A DNA stretch of 8,597 nt from Candidatus Omnitrophota bacterium (lineage in GTDB: Bacteria > Omnitrophota > Gorgyraeia > Gygaellales > Profunditerraquicolaceae), in NCBI GenBank assembly GCA_028714595.1, contig JAQTMD010000060.1, forward strand, positions 1 to 8,597, given 5' to 3'. Positions 1 through 5,780 of this stretch are shown piece by piece. The notes under the pieces were generated by a model. That model saw only the letters and a list, made by a program, of their open reading frames with translations. It was not told where the DNA came from and did no database searches. The translations under genes and the position numbers were made by a program. How positions within the stretch are numbered: the first letter of the stretch is position 1; the number at the start of each line of letters is the position of its first letter.

Positions 1-431
1 TGCAGCAGCCACTGGTAGACCTCCATCTGGCGCTTGTACTGGTCATAGATCCTGTGTTCGTTGGCGCCGGTCGCCTTGTAATCCACGACCGAGAGTTCCC
101 CTGCGGGGTTGACCCAGATATCGTCCACTGCGCCGAACACCAGGAAATCCGTTGCAGCATGCCGGTGCTGGACGCCCTTGAAATTATTGCGCCATTCGTC
201 GATCCGCGCATCGGCAAACGGCACGGCATCGATATGATGCTGCTGCATGACCGGATGCTGCGTGCCCTGCCGGCGGTGGCAGTCGAATTGCTTTTTGAGG
301 AGCGCGTCAATGGCGCTGTTTATGGTATACGGCGCCGGAGGCGGACGCGAGATCCTGCGGTTCATCAGCAGCCAGAAACAGCGCGGACACTGCAGGAACA
401 ATTCCAGCCTGGTTCTTGAAAGTTTGACCAT
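1..431 (-). CDS. PD-(D/E)XK (RecB/Cas4-like) nuclease-family protein, 3' end cut by window edge
   Basis: An open frame starts at an ATG (429-431) and runs without a stop off the left edge, giving the first 143 residues. Motifs fit the RecB-like nuclease fold. The N-terminus LSRTRLELFLQCPRCFW is the usual opening of stand-alone members, with a CxxC at C15/C18. The metal-binding D103 lies in FGAVDDIW, D117 and K119 in VVDYKA, and Q135/Y139 form the QxxxY motif. The family cleaves or trims DNA, but which substrate this member acts on cannot be told. The ribosome binding site AGGAGAGG overlaps the TAG stop of the upstream FecR-domain gene and only 8 nt separate the two, so they are almost certainly cotranscribed and translationally coupled. 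No helicase domain is visible in the part present. Confidence 0.82.
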   Translation of the reverse strand, partial: MVKLSRTRLELFLQCPRCFWLLMNRRISRPPPAPYTINSAIDALLKKQFDCHRRQGTQHPVMQQHHIDAVPFADARIDEWRNNFKGVQHRHAATDFLVFGAVDDIWVNPAGELSVVDYKATGANEHRIYDQYKRQMEVYQWLL

Positions 432-439
432 TGCCTCTC

Positions 440-1459
440 CTAAAAAGGACCGTAACCTTTATCCTTTACCTGTCCTGCATCGCCTTTTCTCTTGCCGGCC
501 TTCTTCGGCGTTTCAGCCTTTGCCGCGGGGCTTTTCTCTTCGGAGGCGTTCTGCTGCCTGCCTCCCGCCTCAAAACTGGTCAGCGGCTCCATGCCCTTTT
601 CCTGTCTTCCCGTTGCACTAAAACCCTCTCCGGCGGCGGTTTTTTCCCGGCTGCCCATTGGTTTGAGTTTATCGTCAGCGGCCTTTCCCGTGTCCTCGAG
701 CGGGTTGAAAGTCGACTGGTTCCTGCGTTGGCGCAGGTCGCGCTTGAACTCGTTCCTGTCGAAAGGCTTGCGCTGCGACCGGGACTGGAACGCCTGGGTT
801 GCGCGCTTGCGCATATCCTTTTTGGCGGACTGCCAGTACTGCATCCGTTCCGGGATCATCCTCCGGAACTGCTTCGGGCGTTCGAACAAGCGCACAACGG
901 TCATTTCGCCGGGCCTGATAAGCGTTTCGATATTGGCGAGCTGTCCGCTCGACTCATAGTGCCGGACATACGGCTCGTCGTCCACGGCCTCCACCTCGGT
1001 GCCCTCGGCAGTGACCGTAGTCACCCAGTCGGTACCGCGCGAGCCTGCCACCGCAGTCGGGGTGCGTATCTCAAAGGAACTCCCCGCCCCCAGGTCGCTG
1101 ACCGACGCGAACGCCTCGCCGTCATTGAGTTCGAGTTTTTCGTCTCCCGCCAGAGAGATCCGGGCGTCGGTCTTCTCGCCCAGGCGGATGAGGTTTGTGT
1201 TTTCTTCGTTAAAGGAGAGTCCTGCGGAGGCGGCGCCGGAGGTCCTGACCTTATCGCCGGATTCCAGGGTCATGCCTTCCCGGGCATCCGCATATTCGTC
1301 GGTGCCCTCTAAAAGTACCTGGACCTTGCCGCTGAGATCGATGACCTCTGCATGGTCAACGCAGCACGCGCCTGTCTGCCAGCACCACGAAAGGCAGAGG
1401 CTTACTATGCAGCAACGGATCGTCGGAGAGGTTTTGCGGGTCGCGTTCATACGTACCAT
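440..1459 (-). CDS. Exported FecR-domain protein with basic C-terminal tail
   Basis: Encodes about 339 residues from the chosen ATG (1457-1459). A basic N-terminus and a Cys-rich hydrophobic stretch (SPTIRCCIVSLCLSWCW) look like a signal peptide. A FecR-like beta-rich domain follows, spanning roughly residues 40-150, with the family hallmarks GD.VRTS, DGEAFASV and FEIRTPTAVAGSRGTDW. The last 140 residues are rich in Arg, Lys, Gln and Ser and look disordered. FecR domains occur in envelope-stress and iron-signalling regulators, but also in many stand-alone exported proteins of unknown job; no sigma factor or TonB receptor lies nearby. Longer starts at 1507 and 1477 are in frame, but one lies upstream of and the other inside the -10 box of the TATAAT promoter, so 1459 or 1450 is likelier. 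It is followed by the nuclease gene 8 nt downstream. Confidence 0.8.
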   Translation of the reverse strand: MVRMNATRKTSPTIRCCIVSLCLSWCWQTGACCVDHAEVIDLSGKVQVLLEGTDEYADAREGMTLESGDKVRTSGAASAGLSFNEENTNLIRLGEKTDARISLAGDEKLELNDGEAFASVSDLGAGSSFEIRTPTAVAGSRGTDWVTTVTAEGTEVEAVDDEPYVRHYESSGQLANIETLIRPGEMTVVRLFERPKQFRRMIPERMQYWQSAKKDMRKRATQAFQSRSQRKPFDRNEFKRDLRQRRNQSTFNPLEDTGKAADDKLKPMGSREKTAAGEGFSATGRQEKGMEPLTSFEAGGRQQNASEEKSPAAKAETPKKAGKRKGDAGQVKDKGYGPF

Positions 1460-1475
1460 GTGCCGGTGTCCCTCC

Positions 1476-1504
1476 ATTATACCCCTTTGGCCCCGCGCAC
1501 TCAA
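1476..1504 (-). promoter_or_regulatory. Sigma70-like promoter of the FecR-domain/nuclease unit
   Basis: On the minus strand TTGAGT (1499-1504) and TATAAT (1476-1481) are separated by 17 nt. The -35 lies directly beyond the U-tract of the csp1 terminator, so this is where a new transcription unit should begin. The predicted transcription start, near 1469, leaves only about 10 nt before the ATG at 1459. The GGAGG at 1471-1475 would then sit at or just upstream of the RNA 5' end. Confidence 0.6.
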
Positions 1505-1505
1505 C

Positions 1506-1542
1506 AAAAAAAGCCCGGCACTCTTTTGGAATGCCGGGCTTT
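1506..1542 (-). terminator. Intrinsic terminator of csp1
   Basis: An 11-bp perfect stem (arms 1510-1520 and 1532-1542, core GCCCGGCA/TGCCGGGC) with an 11-nt loop. On the minus strand it is followed by seven T (1506-1512). It lies 17 nt beyond the csp1 stop codon. The plus-strand side has only TTCTTTC after the stem, so it is mainly a minus-strand terminator. Confidence 0.9.
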
Positions 1543-1559
1543 CTTTCAGGTTTTTCAGG

Positions 1560-1760
1560 TTATAACTTTACGACGTTGGTGGCTTGCTCTCCCTTAGGAC
1601 CCTGGGTGATTTCGAACTCCACCTCTTGTCCCTCGTTGAGGGATTTATATCCTTCACCCTGAATGGCCGAATGATGTACGAAGACATCATTACCGTTTTC
1701 AGGAGTTATAAATCCATAACCCTTCTGGTTTGAGAACCACTTCACTTTACCTCTTGCCAT
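1560..1760 (-). CDS. CspA-family cold-shock protein (csp1)
   Basis: A 66-residue single cold-shock domain, full length for the family. It carries RNP1 (KGYGFITP) and RNP2 (VFVHHSAI), the aromatic and basic residues that bind single-stranded RNA or DNA; such proteins act in the cytoplasm as RNA chaperones that melt secondary structure. AAGGAGGG lies 10 nt before the ATG. It is 59/66 identical to the csp2 product (7944-8144), yet 19 of the first 32 codons differ only synonymously. Csp1 favours A/T-ending codons (GGT TAT GGA, ATA ACT CCT), unlike its GC-rich neighbours and unlike csp2. Its leader carries a promoter, a conserved 13-nt motif and an intrinsic terminator before the coding region, suggesting regulated readthrough. 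It is a single-gene unit closed by a strong terminator. Confidence 0.97.
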   Translation of the reverse strand: MARGKVKWFSNQKGYGFITPENGNDVFVHHSAIQGEGYKSLNEGQEVEFEITQGPKGEQATNVVKL

Positions 1761-1786
1761 GTGTGCAATCCCTCCTTTCTTCTGAT

Positions 1787-1792
1787 ATTATA
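1787..1792 (-). promoter_or_regulatory. Possible second -10 element directly before csp1
   Basis: A perfect TATAAT lies on the minus strand between the leader terminator and the csp1 ribosome binding site. Transcription from it would start near 1780 and give a leader of about 20 nt that avoids the terminator. No convincing -35 is present: the T-rich tract of the terminator falls at that distance. It could be a chance match. Confidence 0.3.
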
Positions 1793-1810
1793 GCGCACGG
1801 GACGAGAAAC

Positions 1811-1847
1811 AAAAAAACCGAAAGGCTAGAACCTACGTGCCTTTCGG
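1811..1847 (-). terminator. Intrinsic terminator inside the csp1 leader
   Basis: A 9-bp perfect stem (CCGAAAGGC at 1839-1847 and GCCTTTCGG at 1818-1826, as read on the minus strand), 12-nt loop, then seven T (1811-1817). It sits 50 nt before the csp1 ATG and downstream of the strong csp1 promoter. It should therefore end most transcripts before the gene unless it is bypassed. The loop sequence next to the 3' arm reads TCTAG, as in the csp2 leader. Confidence 0.85.
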
Positions 1848-1876
1848 CCTACGACTTCTAATCTTCATGCACTACG
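1811..1876 (-). ncRNA. Leader RNA / possible small RNA upstream of csp1 (copy A)
   Basis: Predicted transcript of about 66 nt, from the start inferred 7 nt after the -10 box to the U-tract of the leader terminator. It contains AAGATTAGAAGTC (1853-1865), identical to the same position in the csp2 leader (8298-8310), followed after 5 nt by the terminator stem. TTAGA of the motif (1857-1861) can pair with TCTAG in the terminator loop (1826-1830), which would make a pseudoknot. It may be an attenuator leader of csp1 or a free small RNA. I do not recognise it as a named RNA family. Confidence 0.6.
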
Positions 1877-1882
1877 CAGATA

Positions 1883-1910
1883 AGTATACCATATTTTCAT
1901 TCTTTGTCAA
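1883..1910 (-). promoter_or_regulatory. Strong sigma70-like promoter of the csp1 leader
   Basis: TTGACA (1905-1910) and TATACT (1883-1888) on the minus strand, with a 16-nt spacer. The -35 is a perfect consensus. It is divergent from the ispH promoter, and the two -35 boxes are only 12 nt apart. The spacer length and the distance to the downstream 13-nt motif (17 nt from the -10) equal those at csp2. Confidence 0.85.
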
Positions 1911-1922
1911 GCATAACTTTAC

Positions 1923-1951
1923 TTGGTATTTTTTCCCTTGCGGTGTACAAT
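1923..1951 (+). promoter_or_regulatory. Sigma70-like promoter of ispH
   Basis: TTGGTA (1923-1928) and TACAAT (1946-1951), 17-nt spacer. The expected start of transcription, 7 nt after the -10, coincides with the A of the ispH ATG at 1958. No Shine-Dalgarno sequence precedes that ATG, so the message is probably leaderless. Confidence 0.6.
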
Positions 1952-1957
1952 ATACCC

Positions 1958-2815
1958 ATGCGAAAAAAACCGAACACCCGGCTTTTGATCCGCCTGGCGC
2001 GGTCCGCGGGTTTTTGCTTCGGGGTCAGGCGGGCGCTCGATATGGCGCTGGAGACCGCGCGATCCAGGCGCCGCGTCTTCATGCTCGGCGACATCGTCCA
2101 CAACGAGGACGTCGCCGGGACCATGCGGCGCGCAGGGATCGCCAAGATCCGGCGCCTCCGCAAAGGCCGGGACGCCGTGCTGCTCGTGCGCGCGCACGGC
2201 ACGCCGCAGCGGATACTGCGCAGGGCCCTTTCCTCGGGCTATACGATAGTCGACGCCACCTGTCCCATGGTCAAACACATCCATGCCATTGCCCGGCGCA
2301 GGGAGGCGCTCGGAGACCGCATCATCATCATCGGAGACAAACGCCATGACGAGGTCATCGGCATCATAGGACAACTCAAAAAAAAGGCGCTCGTCCTCGA
2401 TACGTGCGCGAACATCCCTCGTCTTAAGGGCGTACGGCGCGCCGCGGTGGTAGTACAGTCCACGCAGCGCATCGAGAACGCCCTGACGATCGTCAAGGCC
2501 CTTAAAAAACGCGTCACGAAACTCGTTTTTTTCAACACCGTCTGCCGGCCGACGCGCATCAAGCAGGAAGAGATCAAAAGGATGCCCACAGACAACGACC
2601 TGATGCTGGTCATCGGCTCAAAGACCAGCGCCAATACCCGGCGGCTCTACGAGATCTCAAAATCCCTGAATCCCCGGAGTTACTGGGTGCAGTCACGCCG
2701 CGATATCGATCCCCGCTGGTTCCGGGGCGTTTCGTCCGTGGGCATCACCGCCGGGGCATCCACGCCCGATGAAACGATCGCCGAAGTGGTCTCGTATCTT
2801 AAAACGTCCCGCTGA
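1958..2815 (+). CDS. ispH: 4-hydroxy-3-methylbut-2-enyl diphosphate reductase (IspH/LytB)
   Basis: Last step of the MEP isoprenoid pathway: a 4Fe-4S enzyme reduces HMBPP to IPP and DMAPP in the cytoplasm. From ATG 1958 the product is 285 residues, normal for the family. The three cluster cysteines are C20 (AGFCFGVRRA), C102 (DATCPMVKH) and C196 (NTVCRPT). Substrate-binding histidines are H48 (VHN), H80 (RAHG) and H130 (KRHDEV), with catalytic E132. The diphosphate-binding stretch GSKTSANTRRL and the C-terminal GITAGASTPD are also present. HDE replaces the usual HPE. The chosen start gives the normal short N-terminus; an upstream in-frame ATG (1904) would add 18 residues and lies before the predicted promoter. 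The gene stands alone, divergent from csp1. The closing TGA at 2813-2815 has no clear terminator after it. Confidence 0.96.
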   Translation: MRKKPNTRLLIRLARSAGFCFGVRRALDMALETARSRRRVFMLGDIVHNEDVAGTMRRAGIAKIRRLRKGRDAVLLVRAHGTPQRILRRALSSGYTIVDATCPMVKHIHAIARRREALGDRIIIIGDKRHDEVIGIIGQLKKKALVLDTCANIPRLKGVRRAAVVVQSTQRIENALTIVKALKKRVTKLVFFNTVCRPTRIKQEEIKRMPTDNDLMLVIGSKTSANTRRLYEISKSLNPRSYWVQSRRDIDPRWFRGVSSVGITAGASTPDETIAEVVSYLKTSR

Positions 2816-2830
2816 ACGCGGTACTTTCTC

Positions 2831-2858
2831 TTGTGCAGGCCGGAAAAAGCGCTATAAT
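2831..2858 (+). promoter_or_regulatory. Sigma70-like promoter of the Spy/CpxP-like gene
   Basis: TTGTGC (2831-2836) and a perfect TATAAT (2853-2858) with a 16-nt spacer. Start predicted near 2865, giving a 5' leader of about 78 nt. The -35 is weak (three of six consensus bases), which leaves room for an activator or envelope-stress control. Confidence 0.55.
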
Positions 2859-2893
2859 ATGTCCATTGTATCCGCTGACCCCTCATCACACAC

Positions 2894-2915
2894 CCAATTC
2901 ATAAGGATGAATTGG
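2894..2915 (+). promoter_or_regulatory. Perfect 9-bp hairpin with AAGG loop in the 5' leader
   Basis: CCAATTCAT (2894-2902) and ATGAATTGG (2907-2915) enclose AAGG. It lies about 30 nt into the predicted leader and 27 nt before the start codon of the Spy-like gene. The exposed AAGGA resembles the GGA-in-loop sites bound by CsrA/RsmA, and the ribosome binding site CGGAGG downstream offers a second GGA. A DNA operator palindrome is the alternative. Confidence 0.45.
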
Positions 2916-2942
2916 CGTTACATCTCTCTGTACGGAGGCGAC

Positions 2943-3494
2943 ATGAGAAAGGTTATTGCACTTACCGTGACGCTGGCGATTGTCGCAACAACTCTTGCGA
3001 CCCTGTCTGCCGGGACCCTCAGGGCCGCGCCGGTCCAGGCACAGGGCAAAGACACTCAGGTGCGCGGGAAAAAGACCCAGGCAAAACCTGACTTCTTCGC
3101 CGACCTTGCCCTCAACCAGGAGCAGAAGGATGCCCTGAAGGCAAACCGCGAAGCAACCCGCCGGAAGATGGCGCAACTGCGCGAGCTGATGCTTGCCAAA
3201 CGCCAGGAATTGAACGCCGAATTCCAGAAAGAGACGCTGGACAAACGAAAACTCAATGCCGTCGCATCCGACATCAAGAAGATCTCGGGCCAGCTGCTCG
3301 ACCTGCGCATCCAGGGCGTGGTATTCCTCAAAGAGACCCTCACCGCCGAACAGTTTGCCAGATTCCAGGAAAAGATGAAACAGCTTCAGGCACAGATCGC
3401 CAAGTCCAGAAACAAGATGATGCAGCCGAAAAAGACCGGCCAACAGCCTGAAGAGACGGACGATCTCGATATCGGAAAGGCCGGGATCCCCTAA
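2943..3494 (+). CDS. Spy/CpxP-like (LTxxQ-type) secreted helical protein
   Basis: 183 residues from the ATG preceded by CGGAGG at a 4-nt spacing. An N-terminal signal peptide (residues 1 to about 28-34, hydrophobic core VIALTVTLAIVATTLATL, likely cut after an Ala) directs export. The rest is almost wholly helical and charged. Two LTxxQ-like motifs frame the domain: LALNQEQKDAL near residue 55 and ETLTAEQFARFQ near residue 137, as in Spy/CpxP/ZraP family periplasmic proteins. Known members act as ATP-independent chaperones or metal-responsive stress proteins; this one's role is inferred only from the fold. The tail is rich in Lys, Gln and Asp. It has its own promoter and a structured leader, and the REC-EAL gene starts 77 nt downstream with no clear terminator between, so partial cotranscription is possible. 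Confidence 0.78.
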   Translation: MRKVIALTVTLAIVATTLATLSAGTLRAAPVQAQGKDTQVRGKKTQAKPDFFADLALNQEQKDALKANREATRRKMAQLRELMLAKRQELNAEFQKETLDKRKLNAVASDIKKISGQLLDLRIQGVVFLKETLTAEQFARFQEKMKQLQAQIAKSRNKMMQPKKTGQQPEETDDLDIGKAGIP

Positions 3495-3571
3495 AGCCGG
3501 CGCCTTGCTTTGTATACGGAAACCGACATGCGGCTAAAACGATACCTCTCTTCAACGGACGGAGGAACACG

Positions 3572-4729
3572 ATGATAGAGGGAAAACGGTTGATCCTGCT
3601 GATAGACGATGACCCGGATTTTACCGAGATGATGCGGTTTGTTCTGGAAAACGCGCAGTATCGCGTGCTCATCTCCAATAAACCCGAGGAAGGGCTGGAA
3701 AAAGCAAAGGCAAACCCGGACCTCATCCTGCTGGACCTGAAGATGCCCGGCATGAACGGCCATGAAGTCTGCAAACAGCTCAAAGAAGACGAACGCACCC
3801 TGCCCATCCCCATCATCATGCTCACCAGCATATCCGGCACGCTCGACAAAGTCGAGGCGTTCAATCTCGGCGTGTCCGATTACATCGTCAAGAACGCGCC
3901 GTTCGAGGAGATACTGGTCAGGATAAAATCCGTTCTGAAACGCTCCTATCCCGATTCATCGCTTTTGAGCAAGCAGGAACGCGACAACCGGGTCATGGAA
4001 CTGCGTTCGATCATCGACAAAAAGGACATCCGCACGCTCTACCAGCCCATCGTGGTCTTAAAGACGCGCAAGGCCCTGGGCTACGAGGCCCTGGCCCGCG
4101 GGCCGACGGGTACCTGGTTTGAGAACCCCATGAACCTTTTTGCCGTGGCCACCGATTCGCACCTCTCTTTTGAACTGGACTCGCTGTGCATGAAGCTTGC
4201 GGTAAAACGCGCCGAGCCGTTCCTGGAAGACGCCCTGCTGTTCTTGAACGCCGACCCCGCGGTCATCCTTTCCGAGTATCTTAAAAATCTGGATTTTCTC
4301 AAAGATTCTGCGGTCAAGCCGTTCCAGGTCTGCATCGAGATATCCGAGCGCACCTACATCTCCAACTTCAAGGAATTCGCAACCCACCTCAAGAGCCTCA
4401 AGCCCCTGGGGGTCATGATCGTCATCGACGACCTGGGCGAGGGCTATTCGAGTCTCAAGATCATCGCGGAGCTCACCCCGGACTTCATCAAGGTCGATAT
4501 GTCCCTGGTGCGCAACATCAACGACGACAAAGTCAAACAGAGCCTGGTCAAGATCATCACTGAGCTTTCAAAACAGATCAAGAGCAAACTGATCGCCGAA
4601 GGCGTGGAGACTGAAGCGGAGTGCGAGACGCTTATCTCGCTCGGCGTGGAATACGGGCAGGGGTACCTCTTCGCAAGGCCTTACGAATTTCCCGTCGGTA
4701 AAGCAGACGCTGCGAAAAAAGCTCCTTAA
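3572..4729 (+). CDS. REC-EAL response regulator, probable c-di-GMP phosphodiesterase
   Basis: 385 residues, GGAGGA before the ATG. Residues 5-122 form a receiver domain: acidic pair D12/D13 in LLIDDDPD, phosphoacceptor D55 in LLDLKMPGMNG, T85 in IMLTS and K107 in IVKN (Asn where Pro is usual). Residues about 150-375 form an EAL domain with every catalytic position of active enzymes: E172 (EALAR), N226, E256 and E259 (EISERT), D286/D287 (DDLGEGYSSL), K307 (DFIKVD), E343 (AEGVET) and Q363 (GQGYLFARP). There is no GGDEF domain. It should hydrolyse c-di-GMP in the cytoplasm when phosphorylated by a kinase that is not encoded here. It ends 7 nt before the convergent DUF4126 gene. I could not find a convincing promoter of its own in 3495-3571. 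Confidence 0.93.
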   Translation: MIEGKRLILLIDDDPDFTEMMRFVLENAQYRVLISNKPEEGLEKAKANPDLILLDLKMPGMNGHEVCKQLKEDERTLPIPIIMLTSISGTLDKVEAFNLGVSDYIVKNAPFEEILVRIKSVLKRSYPDSSLLSKQERDNRVMELRSIIDKKDIRTLYQPIVVLKTRKALGYEALARGPTGTWFENPMNLFAVATDSHLSFELDSLCMKLAVKRAEPFLEDALLFLNADPAVILSEYLKNLDFLKDSAVKPFQVCIEISERTYISNFKEFATHLKSLKPLGVMIVIDDLGEGYSSLKIIAELTPDFIKVDMSLVRNINDDKVKQSLVKIITELSKQIKSKLIAEGVETEAECETLISLGVEYGQGYLFARPYEFPVGKADAAKKAP

Positions 4730-4736
4730 GAAGGGT

Positions 4737-5354
4737 CTACTTCTTTTCTGCGGCGGGCTTCCCTTCCTCTTTCTTCCGGAAGAAAAACCTGAATACCTTT
4801 TTGACGAACTTGAACAGCGCCCAGATCAAGAGCACGGTCAGGGCGATGAGCACGATAACGATGATCGTGGCGATCACCGGATGGCGCACGATGAAATAGA
4901 GGATGGTCACTACCAGGGCGTCTTCCCCGGTCGAGGTGACGATGTTGGACACCGGTTCGGGCGAGGTGTTGATAGCTACCCGCGCGGTGGCCTTGGCAAC
5001 GTGCGCTTCGAGCGCAGCGCCGCCGCAGAGCATTGCAACCGGGACCTGCGCTACCGGTCCCAGACCGGAAGTCGCCATGTAGCCGAGGGCAGCGCCGCCC
5101 ACCGGCCGGATAAAGGTATGCACGCTGTCCCAGACAGAATCAAAATAGGGTATCTTATCCGCAGCGAATTCGACCACTGCCAGGACCGCCGCGCCCAAAA
5201 TGATCAACGGATTGGCGAGTACCTGGCTGTCGCCGGGCAGCGTCACCAGGTGCATCCGGTGCATGATGCCAAGGCCTGCCATGGTCGCGTACATCCTGAT
5301 ACCAGAAGCCCAGGAACCTCCCAGCAATAGCGCCAGATTACTGACCGCATCCAT
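4737..5354 (-). CDS. DUF4126 integral membrane protein
   Basis: 205 residues with several hydrophobic segments: ALLLGGSWASGIRMYATMAG, a helix at LIILGAAVLAVVEFAA, one around GGAALGYMA, and a strong helix PVIATIIVIVLIALTVLLIW. A Lys-rich cytoplasmic-looking tail ends the protein. The stretch DKIPYFDSVWDSVHTFIRP is the signature of DUF4126. The function of the family is not established. GGGGAGGG lies 8 nt before the ATG. The small secreted-protein gene ends 24 nt upstream, so the two probably share the promoter at 5725-5754. It converges on the REC-EAL gene. Confidence 0.85.
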   Translation of the reverse strand: MDAVSNLALLLGGSWASGIRMYATMAGLGIMHRMHLVTLPGDSQVLANPLIILGAAVLAVVEFAADKIPYFDSVWDSVHTFIRPVGGAALGYMATSGLGPVAQVPVAMLCGGAALEAHVAKATARVAINTSPEPVSNIVTSTGEDALVVTILYFIVRHPVIATIIVIVLIALTVLLIWALFKFVKKVFRFFFRKKEEGKPAAEKK

Positions 5355-5378
5355 CGTCGCGCCCTCCCCCTGTTTTTA

Positions 5379-5696
5379 CTAACGCACCCTGCGCTTGAAC
5401 CTGATGCTCCTGACGATATAGCTGCCGGCCTCGTATCCGAAGTCGGCCCGGAGGCCCACCCGTAACGACTCAAAGATCCTGCCGGGGACCCGCAACAACC
5501 ACTGGTTTCCCTGCGCATCCTTGACCACGATCTGGCGCTTTGCCTTGATAACGGCAGTGATCTCTCCCTCGACGTTCTGCAGGACCACGACATTGCTGCG
5601 CCGGAGTTTCGGGGTGCTTTTCGACTGGCAGAAGCCTTCGGCATACAAAACGCCGATAACGAGACATACGAGCAGGACCAACACCAACCGCTTCAT
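5379..5696 (-). CDS. Small secreted protein with OB/SH3-like beta domain, unknown function
   Basis: 105 residues from the ATG at 5694-5696, chosen because GAGGAGG lies 5 nt before it. A signal peptide (MKRLVLVLLVCLVIGVLYAEG) is followed by about 80 residues that read as alternating strands (VEGEITAVIKAKRQIVVKDA, then QWLLRVPGRIFESL and a basic end RSIRFKRRVR). The pattern resembles small periplasmic proteins with an OB- or SH3-like barrel, but I recognise no named family. An in-frame ATG at 5718-5720 coincides with the predicted transcription start and would put eight acidic residues before the signal peptide, so it is unlikely. It is probably the first gene of a unit with the DUF4126 gene. 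Confidence 0.72.
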   Translation of the reverse strand: MKRLVLVLLVCLVIGVLYAEGFCQSKSTPKLRRSNVVVLQNVEGEITAVIKAKRQIVVKDAQGNQWLLRVPGRIFESLRVGLRADFGYEAGSYIVRSIRFKRRVR

Positions 5697-5724
5697 CACG
5701 ACCTCCTCATCTACCTCCATCCGT

Positions 5725-5754
5725 ATTATAGCACCGCGGCTTCAGACCTGTAAA
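5725..5754 (-). promoter_or_regulatory. Promoter with extended -10 for the small secreted protein/DUF4126 unit
   Basis: TTTACA (5749-5754) and TATAAT (5725-5730) on the minus strand, 18-nt spacer. The -10 is preceded by TGC, making an extended -10 element. Start predicted near 5718, about 22 nt before the preferred ATG. Confidence 0.65.
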
Positions 5755-5780
5755 GATACGTTATTTCTTTGACCCCACGG

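Noticed and set aside
440..1565. Long plus-strand open frames opposite the FecR-domain gene (for example 431-1312)
   Set aside because: They lie antisense to a gene with a clear FecR domain and have no Shine-Dalgarno or recognisable protein features.
1826..1833. GGTTCTAGCC in the csp1 leader, reminiscent of the loop of preQ1-I riboswitches
   Set aside because: The ACACCCT core and the A-rich 3' tail with ACTAA needed for preQ1-I are missing, and the downstream gene is a cold-shock gene, not a queuosine gene.
3495..3571. Promoter for the REC-EAL gene (TTGTAT and TAAAAC)
   Set aside because: The spacer is 19 nt and both hexamers are poor, so I did not call it.
4728..4745. AAGAAG/CTTCTT inverted repeat between the convergent REC-EAL and DUF4126 genes as a bidirectional terminator
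   Set aside because: Only six mostly A-T pairs and no proper U tract; too weak to call.
4770..4785. Perfect 16-bp palindrome TTTCTTCCGGAAGAAA
   Set aside because: It lies inside the DUF4126 coding region, encodes its Lys/Glu-rich tail, has no loop and no T run that would serve the convergent genes; probably a product of composition.
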